NCBI GenBank assembly: GCA_023457235.1
Contig: JAEWMK010000102.1
Location: 1 to 12,606 of the forward strand
Direction: 5' to 3'
Length of the DNA stretch: 12,606 bases
Source of the DNA: Bacillota bacterium
GTDB taxonomy: Bacteria > Bacillota > Bacilli > Bacillales > Bacillaceae_J
Positions 7,261 to 12,606 of this stretch are shown here, piece by piece (position 1 is the stretch's first letter; each line of letters opens with the position of its first letter). Under the pieces are notes generated by a model. It did not search any database. It saw nothing but the letters and a program-made list of their open reading frames with translations, and was not told the DNA's origin. Both the position numbers and the translations under genes were made by a program.

Positions 7261-7680
7261 TTATTTCTCGTTAAATGCTGATTTTGTATCATTTTGTGTT
7301 GCATGGCATTGAATACATGTATCACGGAAAATTGTTCCGCCTTGTTGGTTATCATAATAATGATCAGCTGGTGGTATTGGTGCACCAGTACTTGGGGTAG
7401 CATGACAAACTAAACAGCTGTCTTGACGTAAATCTTCTTTCCAAAAGTCTTTATGGTCTGCAGGCTGAACAGGTGGTGCATTAAGCAATACCATTGTTGC
7501 TGAGTCCTCGCGACCATCAGATTCGAGCTGTGGAACGGTTGCAGCTTCGACCGTACCGGCCGGCGGAGCAGCGTCTGTTTTTTCTGTTGCTTTCTCAGAT
7601 GTGCCTGAAGGTGTACAAGCCACAGCTACGATTACTACTAGGAAAAATGCTAACACAAAACCTAATTCTTTTGCTCTCAT
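7261..7680 (-). CDS. napB: NapB, dihaem cytochrome c subunit, predicted lipoprotein
   Basis: This is the small electron-transfer subunit of periplasmic-type nitrate reductase. It has 139 residues with two haem c sites, CLVCH (89-93) and CIQCH (122-126). His76 (PADH) and His107 (PADH) are candidates for the distal haem ligands. The N-terminus has a basic start, a hydrophobic core FVLAFFLVVIVAVA, and Cys22 followed by a Thr/Ser/Pro/Ala-rich linker. This looks like a lipoprotein signal, although the -3 residue is Ala and not the preferred Leu. Gram-negative NapB is soluble in the periplasm, so lipid anchoring would suit a cell without an outer membrane. The ATG has AGGAGGGG 8 nt upstream and lies 12 nt after napA, with no gene between. 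Function assignment rests on context and haem spacing, since overall similarity to proteobacterial NapB looks low. Confidence 0.88.
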   Translation of the reverse strand: MRAKELGFVLAFFLVVIVAVACTPSGTSEKATEKTDAAPPAGTVEAATVPQLESDGREDSATMVLLNAPPVQPADHKDFWKEDLRQDSCLVCHATPSTGAPIPPADHYYDNQQGGTIFRDTCIQCHATQNDTKSAFNEK

Positions 7681-7692
7681 GAAGAACCCCTC

Positions 7693-10227
7693 CTATGCTT
7701 TCACAATCTTCACAGCGCACTTTTTATAGTCCGGCTGCTTAGAAATTGGACAATATGCATCAAGTGTTACAAGATTGATTAATGTTTCTTCAGCAAAGAA
7801 CGGAACAAAGACTAAGTTTTTAGGCGGTTTTCCACGACCTTGCATCGTTGCTTTCACTTTGCATTCACCGCGTCTAGAAACTACCTTCACCCAGTCACCT
7901 TCTTTTACGCCTAATTCTGCTGCAGTTTCCGGGTGAATTTCACAAAATGCTTCCGGTACGGCACGGTGTAATTCAGGTACACGGCGAGTCATAGAACCGC
8001 TGTGCCAATGCTCTAATACACGTCCTGTACATAACCATAATGGATATTCTGCGTCAGGAATTTCAGCTGCATCTTCGAATGGACGGAAGAATACAGATGG
8101 ACGGTGGTCAGCAGATTTATAGAAATCGATGGCTTTATATTTGCCTTTTTGCTCAACACCATATTGGTCAAAGCCTTCTTCTTGCTTACCATCTTTATAG
8201 CGCCAGTTTGTTTCAACCCACTCTCCATTAACATTACGAACCGGCCAGCAGATACCATGCTGTTTAAAGTACTCCTCATATGGAGCAAGTTGTTTTGCAG
8301 ACATATGAAGCTTGTGACCTAATTCTTTAACTTTTGGATTATCACTTTCATCAGGATTTGAGAAGGAACGATATTCAGCCCATAAGCGGCCATTGACTTC
8401 ATGTAAATCTTCAATCATATCGTTTTTGTCTTTATCCCAAACAAAACCGAATAGAGTGTCAAACGCATCTTTATCGCCAATTTTCTTACCCTCTAGGACA
8501 CGTTTGGCAACTTGTAAAAGTGCCCATCCATCCCATCTTGCTTCTCCTGGCGGCTCAGCAACTTTCGGCCATACGTTTGTACGGCGTTCAGCGTTACCAA
8601 ATTGGCCCTCACGTTCAACCCACATAGCTGCCGGGAAAACAACGTTGGCCATTTCAGTTGAGCGAGTTGGATATACTTCTGATACGACGATAAATGCATC
8701 AAACACACCTTTGCCGTCAGCGTCATTGCCGCGGAAACGGTTCAACTTCGGCATTGTTTGTCCCCAGTTATTGGACATACTCCATAAGAACTTTACATTT
8801 CCTTTACCTAGTTCACGAAACATTTTTACAGTATGGAACCCTGGTTTTTCGATTGCATCTAAATAGCCTTCTGGTAAATTCCAAATTAATTCAGTATAAC
8901 GACGGTGTTCAGGAACATCAACGTTCAAATCAGCAGGTAAACGATGGCTGAAAACACCGACTTCACGAGCAGTACCACATGCGCTTGGCTGACCTGTTAA
9001 CGAGAATGGTCCATTACCAGGTTCACTAATTTTTCCTGTTAATAAGTGGATATCATAAACAAGGTTATTAATCCATGTACCGCGTGTATGCTGGTTCATA
9101 CCCATAGTCCATAAGGACATGATCTTTTTGTTTGGATCGGCAAATTCCTTAGCTAATGCTTCGATATCGGCAGCTGGAACTCCAGAGATTTCTTCTGCTT
9201 TTTCAAGCGTATAGTAGCTTACTTTTTCTTTTAATTCTTCAAATGTAATCGACCATGCTTTTGTTGCAGATGCCCCTGGTTCTGTTACATCATAGTCATC
9301 TTTTAAAGCATGTCCTAGATTTTCAGTACCAGCTTTAAATTGACAATGCTCTTCTACGAATTTCTTATCGTATGCTTCATTTTGTATTAAATAATTAATA
9401 ATAGCGTTAGCAATTGCTAAGTCTGTTTGTGGTCTAAAGACTAAAAGTTTATCAGCCGTTTCCGATGTACGTGACTGACGTGTTGTTAAATCATAATGCT
9501 TAACATTTGTACCAGATAATTTACGGGCTGTTAAGCGAGAGTATAGTACTGGATGCATTTCCGCCATATTGGCACCCCATGTTACAAACACATCTGCTTC
9601 ATCTAAATCACGGTAAGACCCCATTGGCTCATCAGATTGAAAGGTTGTCATGAAGCCTGTAACAGCACTTGCCATACAAAGGCGGGCATTTGGATCAATA
9701 TTATTGCTCAATAGCCCCGCTTTCCAAAACTTGGCGGAGATATAGCCTTCCATGATGGTTTGTTGTCCAGAACCCCAGAATCCAATTGACTTTGGATCCT
9801 TTTCCCAATTTTCTTTTAATTTCTTAGATACTAAAGTTAACGCTTCCTCCCAAGTAGCTTCACGGAAGCCATCCATTGTACCTTTTTTACTATTATCTTC
9901 ACGAATTAACGGTTTTGTTAAGCGATCTTTACCAAAAAGAATTTTTCCAATGTAAAATCCTTTTACACAGTTTAGACCACGGCTTGAGCGGTTATCCGGG
10001 TCACCTTTTACAGCAATTACTTTACCATTTTTCGTTCCAACCAAAACACCGCAGCCTGTTCCGCAGAAACGGCAGACTGTACTTTTCCATTCATCAGGCT
10101 CTACAGTTTCAGCTTGTACAACGGATTCTTCTTTTGGTGCATTTGACTTTTTGGAAGAACAACCTGCTGCGGCAAGCGCTGCTGTTATTGCTGTTGCTTT
10201 TAGTAAAGTTCTTCTAGTTAGATTCAT
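7693..10227 (-). CDS. napA: NapA, catalytic subunit of periplasmic-type nitrate reductase
   Basis: NapA is a molybdoenzyme of the DMSO-reductase family that reduces nitrate to nitrite outside the membrane. It has 844 residues, close to the E. coli length. The N-terminal MNLTRRTLLKATAITAALAA is a clear twin-arginine signal (TRRTLLK), followed by AAGC with Cys23 as a likely lipobox. The [4Fe-4S] site is C52-x2-C55-x3-C59-x27-C87, with a Lys at 89. The Mo-ligand cysteine is C184 in NARLCMASAVTGF, as in NapA. Later conserved stretches are EPMGSYRDLDEADVFVTWG, MGMNQHTRGTWIN and, near the C-terminus, the cofactor-binding TGRVLEHWHSGSMTRR. A GGGAGG site precedes the ATG. It is the second gene of the operon, 38 nt after napG. 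NarB/NasC-type assimilatory enzymes are the alternative but lack this Tat/NapB/NapD context. Confidence 0.96.
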   Translation of the reverse strand: MNLTRRTLLKATAITAALAAAGCSSKKSNAPKEESVVQAETVEPDEWKSTVCRFCGTGCGVLVGTKNGKVIAVKGDPDNRSSRGLNCVKGFYIGKILFGKDRLTKPLIREDNSKKGTMDGFREATWEEALTLVSKKLKENWEKDPKSIGFWGSGQQTIMEGYISAKFWKAGLLSNNIDPNARLCMASAVTGFMTTFQSDEPMGSYRDLDEADVFVTWGANMAEMHPVLYSRLTARKLSGTNVKHYDLTTRQSRTSETADKLLVFRPQTDLAIANAIINYLIQNEAYDKKFVEEHCQFKAGTENLGHALKDDYDVTEPGASATKAWSITFEELKEKVSYYTLEKAEEISGVPAADIEALAKEFADPNKKIMSLWTMGMNQHTRGTWINNLVYDIHLLTGKISEPGNGPFSLTGQPSACGTAREVGVFSHRLPADLNVDVPEHRRYTELIWNLPEGYLDAIEKPGFHTVKMFRELGKGNVKFLWSMSNNWGQTMPKLNRFRGNDADGKGVFDAFIVVSEVYPTRSTEMANVVFPAAMWVEREGQFGNAERRTNVWPKVAEPPGEARWDGWALLQVAKRVLEGKKIGDKDAFDTLFGFVWDKDKNDMIEDLHEVNGRLWAEYRSFSNPDESDNPKVKELGHKLHMSAKQLAPYEEYFKQHGICWPVRNVNGEWVETNWRYKDGKQEEGFDQYGVEQKGKYKAIDFYKSADHRPSVFFRPFEDAAEIPDAEYPLWLCTGRVLEHWHSGSMTRRVPELHRAVPEAFCEIHPETAAELGVKEGDWVKVVSRRGECKVKATMQGRGKPPKNLVFVPFFAEETLINLVTLDAYCPISKQPDYKKCAVKIVKA

Positions 10228-10265
10228 TACATAAATCCTCCCTTTTTGCTCTTCTAGAATCTTTG

Positions 10266-10862
10266 TTAAAATAAACCCTTTGGAGCCCTTGGTTCAACCT
10301 TGATAGGTACTGGATCATTTACGACACAACGCTCTACACATATTCCACATCCAACACATTTATCAGGATCAATTACAGGAGCAAAAATTGCATGGATGTT
10401 ATCGCCTGGTCTTAATCGATAATCAATCTTTATCGCTTCGTCTATAAATGGACAGACACGATAGCATACTTCACACCGCATTCCTTGATAAGCAATACAT
10501 GTTTCTTCGTTTATTACAGCTACACCCATATCAACATCCTGTCTTTTTTCAATCCCAGAAAGCGCTTCCGTTGGACATGCCGTCACACACGGAAAATCTT
10601 CACATAACATGCACGGATTTTCACGGACATCAAGGTAGGGTGTTCCCATCCCTAGGCCGAAATCCTCCTTGCCCATTTTGATACTGTCATATGGACAAGC
10701 TAAGTTACACTTACCACATCTTGTACATAATGCCAGAAACTCATCTTCATCAGCTGCCCCTGGAGGTCTAATTGCTGCCTTGCTGCCGGATTTCATCAAA
10801 TTTAGTAATTCAAAAGCAGCGAAACCGCCAACTAATACCCTGAGTAGGCTTATACCTTTCAT
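10266..10862 (-). CDS. napG: NapG-like polyferredoxin with four [4Fe-4S] motifs
   Basis: First gene of the nap operon; NapG normally passes electrons from membrane NapH towards NapA/NapB. From the ATG at 10862 the product is 198 residues. Sixteen cysteines form four clusters: C46/49/52/56, C84/87/92/96, C122/130/133/137 and C169/172/175/179. NapG-typical stretches are IRPPGAADEDEF (31-42), CEDFPCVTACPTEAL and CIAYQGMRCEVCYRVCPFIDEA. The N-terminus has one hydrophobic segment (about residues 4-22, SLLRVLVGGFAAFELLNL) that could be a membrane anchor, but no twin arginine, unlike classical NapG. A GTG two codons upstream (10868) is an alternative start. I prefer the ATG, which has GGAG 10 nt ahead. 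No napH is adjacent, so its electron donor is unknown. Confidence 0.88.
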   Translation of the reverse strand: MKGISLLRVLVGGFAAFELLNLMKSGSKAAIRPPGAADEDEFLALCTRCGKCNLACPYDSIKMGKEDFGLGMGTPYLDVRENPCMLCEDFPCVTACPTEALSGIEKRQDVDMGVAVINEETCIAYQGMRCEVCYRVCPFIDEAIKIDYRLRPGDNIHAIFAPVIDPDKCVGCGICVERCVVNDPVPIKVEPRAPKGLF

Positions 10863-10896
10863 ACACACCCCACTCCCAAATAATGCAATATGTAAT

Positions 10897-10924
10897 GTCT
10901 CTATATCAGAAAGTATATAGAGAC
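10897..10924. promoter_or_regulatory. Palindrome over the nap -10/start region (candidate operator)
   Basis: A perfect 10-bp inverted repeat, GTCTCTATAT and ATATAGAGAC, surrounds an 8-bp spacer. Relative to the start predicted at 10905, it covers about -20 to +9. One arm overlaps the -10 box and the other the first transcribed bases. It is therefore better explained as a protein-binding site than as an RNA hairpin, and it has no U-tract to act as a terminator. The binding protein is unknown. Confidence 0.5.
10912..10917 (-). promoter_or_regulatory. Predicted -10 box of the nap promoter
   Basis: The minus strand reads TATACT here, five of six matches to the sigma-A consensus TATAAT. The hexamer 17 bp upstream, CGACTG, is a poor -35, as expected for an activator-dependent promoter. 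The start point would fall at about 10905, giving a leader of about 43 nt before the napG ATG. The Fnr-type site is centred 41.5 bp upstream of that start. Confidence 0.55.
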
Positions 10925-10938
10925 CGATAAATTGCAGT

Positions 10939-10954
10939 CGTGACCAATTTCACG
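10939..10954. promoter_or_regulatory. Fnr-type binding site upstream of nap
   Basis: The sequence is CGTGA-N6-TCACG, a perfect palindrome that matches all eight inner bases of the Bacillus Fnr/CRP-family consensus TGTGA-N6-TCACA. Its centre (10946.5) lies 41.5 bp before the start predicted from the TATACT -10 box. That is the spacing of class II activation, as known for Fnr-dependent nar promoters in B. subtilis. This predicts induction of the nap operon when oxygen is low. The fnr gene itself is not in the window. Confidence 0.68.
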
Positions 10955-11020
10955 GGGCTACCCCCAAGTTATTGACCATTTTGTGAAAGAATCTGTTATT
11001 ATTTTTACTACCATTTTCAT

Positions 11021-11066
11021 AGTAAAAAAGAAAAAAAGGTTGGTCCTCTTTCAAGGCCAACCTTTT
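11021..11066 (-). terminator. Intrinsic terminator of moaA
   Basis: A 12-bp stem, AAAAGGTTGGTC (11034-11045) with GGCCAACCTTTT (11055-11066), includes one G-U pair. It is followed on the minus strand by a long T-rich tract (11021-11037). It lies 16 nt after the moaA stop codon, so moaA is largely separated from the nap operon even though both are on the minus strand. Confidence 0.9.
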
Positions 11067-11081
11067 GTTAGAATATTAATT

Positions 11082-12113
11082 TTATCCACCGATATATGAC
11101 ATCTCTATTTTATTTTTACGTTTCTTTCCTTTTCTAGTATTTTCTAACCTTTCATCTGAGTATCGATCTTTTCGGTTCTCCCATATATCGATCAAGGATT
11201 GAAGAAGACTTTCATCACTAATCTCTTGTCTAATCAATGCTCTTAAATCAAACCCTTTTTCAGCAAAAAGACATGTGTATATTTTTCCGTCTGCCGATAG
11301 TCGTACCCGCGTACATGAAGAACAAAATGAATCTGTTACCGAAGAAATTACTCCAAATTCTGCAGTAGAATCTACATATCGATAACGACTGGCAACTTCA
11401 CCATAATAATTAGGGTCCAATGGTTCCACCGGGATTTCCTTTGAAATCATCTTGACAATTTCCTTTTTAGAAACAACCTGTGATAAGTCCCATCCATTCG
11501 AATTGCCGACATCCATAAATTCTATAAATCTTAAATTAATATTTTTTTCTTTAAAATATTTAGCCATGGGTAAAATTTGATCGTCATTCATGCCTTTTTT
11601 GACAACCATATTAACCTTAACAAGTAATCCAGCTTCAACAGCTGCATCTATTCCTTTTAATACTGCATTGACCTTTACATTTCTACCGTTTATTTGACCA
11701 AAAAGCTCATCGTCAAGCGCATCGAGACTTACGTTTACTCGACTTAAACCCGCTTCTTTTAAGCTTAGCGCATACTTTGGCAAATACACTCCGTTCGTTG
11801 TCAGAGCGATATCTTGTATTCCGTCAATTTTATTTAGGCGCTCTACTAAAAGATGGAGATCTTTTCTAACTAGCGGTTCTCCACCGGTTAATCTTATTTT
11901 CTCCACCCCAAGTGAAGCAAAATGCTTTGATATCCGTTCGATTTCATCAAATGACAGAAGTTCACTCAGTGGAAGAAAAGGATAATCATCTCCAAATAAT
12001 TCCTTTGGCATGCAGTATGCACATCTGAAATTGCATTGATCTATAACTGAAATTCTTAAATCTCGTAGTGGGCGTTTTAATGTATCAACTATTTTTTTAG
12101 AATCCTTCTGCAT
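11082..12113 (-). CDS. moaA: GTP 3',8-cyclase MoaA
   Basis: This radical-SAM enzyme converts GTP to 3',8-cyclo-7,8-dihydro-GTP, the first step of molybdenum-cofactor synthesis in the cytoplasm. It has 343 residues, the usual length. The SAM-cluster motif is C27-x3-C31-x2-C34 (CNFRCAYC), followed by LTGGEPLVRKDL. The C-terminal substrate-side cluster is C264-x2-C267-x13-C281 (CSSCTRVRLSADGKIYTC). The protein ends in the family's GG tail, needed for activity in studied homologues. The ATG has GGGGTGA upstream. No other moa, moe or mob gene is next to it, so the rest of the pathway must be encoded elsewhere. Its place beside nap suggests it supports NapA cofactor supply and may be a second copy of a chromosomal moaA. 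It has its own terminator. Confidence 0.96.
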   Translation of the reverse strand: MQKDSKKIVDTLKRPLRDLRISVIDQCNFRCAYCMPKELFGDDYPFLPLSELLSFDEIERISKHFASLGVEKIRLTGGEPLVRKDLHLLVERLNKIDGIQDIALTTNGVYLPKYALSLKEAGLSRVNVSLDALDDELFGQINGRNVKVNAVLKGIDAAVEAGLLVKVNMVVKKGMNDDQILPMAKYFKEKNINLRFIEFMDVGNSNGWDLSQVVSKKEIVKMISKEIPVEPLDPNYYGEVASRYRYVDSTAEFGVISSVTDSFCSSCTRVRLSADGKIYTCLFAEKGFDLRALIRQEISDESLLQSLIDIWENRKDRYSDERLENTRKGKKRKNKIEMSYIGG

Positions 12114-12169
12114 GTTGTCACCCCTTAATTCTCATTACCAAAACTCTATCATAATAGTAACAATGTGTA

Positions 12170-12204
12170 AAAAGAAAAAAAGCCCAAGTTAACAAATTCG
12201 GGCT
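12170..12204 (-). terminator. Intrinsic terminator of yqzE/aroK
   Basis: AGCCC (12181-12185) pairs with GGGCT (12200-12204), with partial pairing further in (AAGTT with AAATT). A T-rich tract follows on the minus strand (12169-12181). The hairpin overlaps the yqzE stop codon. It ends the transcript coming from aroK and separates it from moaA. Confidence 0.75.
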
Positions 12205-12406
12205 ATTTTCGTGGAAATTTATTTTCTTTTCGCTTATTATTAACAATTAACATTAGTGCCAAAGGAAGAATGCCAAACATCCTTGTAAGTACCGGATCTT
12301 GTTCAGATTTCCTTTTTCTTTTTTTGTCTATTCTTTCTTCCTTAGATGTGTCAACAAATTTCACGAATTGTTCAGTTACAAATTTTACATAATCATTTGA
12401 AGACAT
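12203..12406 (-). CDS. yqzE: YqzE family small protein of unknown function
   Basis: This small Bacillaceae protein has 67 residues from the chosen ATG, beginning MSSNDYVKFVTEQFVKFVD, which is the characteristic YqzE start. A strongly basic, charged middle (KEERIDKKRKRKSEQ) is followed by a hydrophobic stretch GILPLALMLIV that could be a single C-terminal membrane segment, then a basic tail. The frame is open 13 codons further to a TTG at 12445. The ATG at 12406 has GGTGAT upstream and matches the family start. It follows aroK by 46 nt on the same strand, the usual Bacillus context near the comG/aroK region. Function is unknown. Confidence 0.88.
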   Translation of the reverse strand: MSSNDYVKFVTEQFVKFVDTSKEERIDKKRKRKSEQDPVLTRMFGILPLALMLIVNNKRKENKFPRK

Positions 12407-12452
12407 CCTAATCACCATCCCTATTTTAATGGTTAGTATCTCCAAAATAATC

Positions 12453-12606
12453 TTATTTAATCAATTGCTCAATTTCTAACACGATTTCTTCCGGGATTTT
12501 ATTCGTTGTATCTACCTTGAAATCTGCTTCACGATAAAAAGGTAATCGTTCTGTAAATATCGATAGGACATTTTTCTTCTTATCGCCATCTAAAAGCGGC
12601 CTAGTT
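12453..12606 (-). CDS. aroK: Shikimate kinase, C-terminal end
   Basis: Only the last 51 or so codons are in the window; the gene enters from the right edge. The visible protein runs TRPLLDGDKKKNVLSIFTERLPFYREADFKVDTTN and ends in EIEQLIK. RPLL and the R-x-P-x-Y-x-E-x-AD pattern are typical of the lid and C-terminal part of shikimate kinase, which phosphorylates shikimate in the chorismate pathway. The P-loop half is outside the window. The gene is named aroK here; it is called aroI in some Bacillus literature. It precedes yqzE on the same strand. Confidence 0.88.
   Translation of the reverse strand, partial: TRPLLDGDKKKNVLSIFTERLPFYREADFKVDTTNKIPEEIVLEIEQLIK

Noticed and set aside
8013..8866. 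Long frames on both strands inside napA
   Set aside because: They overlap a strongly conserved NapA coding region and their products show no recognisable family; they are shadow frames.
10982..10997. TGTGA as part of a second Fnr site further upstream of nap
   Set aside because: Only one half-site is present; the second half (CTGTT) does not match TCACA.
12407..12445. TTG start 13 codons upstream for yqzE
   Set aside because: The known YqzE N-terminus begins at MSSNDYVKF, which has its own ribosome binding site.
1..12606. CRISPR arrays, transposases, tRNA or rRNA genes, phage or toxin-antitoxin genes
   Set aside because: I looked for regularly spaced repeats and mobile or RNA gene signatures on both strands and saw none.

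Overview
The window is low-G+C Gram-positive DNA, most likely from a Bacillus-like member of the Bacillaceae. The evidence is strong GGAGG-type ribosome binding sites, the split glycine decarboxylase genes gcvPA/gcvPB, a tandem glycine riboswitch, and the Bacillus-type gene set yqhH, yqhG, yqzE and aroK. The species cannot be fixed from the sequence alone.

Left region (1-3720, minus strand): glycine cleavage operon gcvT-gcvPA-gcvPB, with gcvPB cut by the window edge. It is preceded by a tandem-aptamer glycine riboswitch that ends in an intrinsic terminator. Aptamer 1 carries an unusually large peripheral arm. A compact, palindromic 90-nt element of higher G+C lies between the riboswitch terminator and gcvT. 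Divergently transcribed from this operon are yqhH (SNF2-type helicase/ATPase) and the overlapping yqhG (3871-6322, plus strand).

Middle region (6326-10954, minus strand): a compact operon for a periplasmic-type nitrate reductase, in transcription order napG-napA-napB-napD-napF. NapA carries a twin-arginine signal followed by a lipobox-like Cys, and NapB carries a lipoprotein-like signal. The extracytoplasmic enzyme therefore looks membrane-tethered, as would suit a monoderm cell. No napC or napH quinol dehydrogenase is present, so the electron route from menaquinol must lie elsewhere or be unusual. The upstream region holds a good Fnr box, CGTGA-N6-TCACG. It is centred exactly 41.5 bp before the start point predicted from a TATACT -10 box. 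A 10-bp-arm palindrome overlaps the -10 and start point. Together these suggest anaerobic activation plus a second layer of control.

Right region (11021-12606, minus strand): moaA, the first enzyme of molybdenum-cofactor synthesis, with its own terminator and directly upstream of nap; then yqzE and the 3' end of aroK. The nap and moaA genes look like an accessory cassette set between housekeeping genes (yqhG on one side, yqzE/aroK on the other). Functionally, MoaA starts the pathway to the Mo-bisMGD cofactor of NapA. NapD chaperones the NapA Tat signal. NapF and NapG are four-cluster ferredoxins for maturation or electron transfer. NapB passes electrons to NapA.
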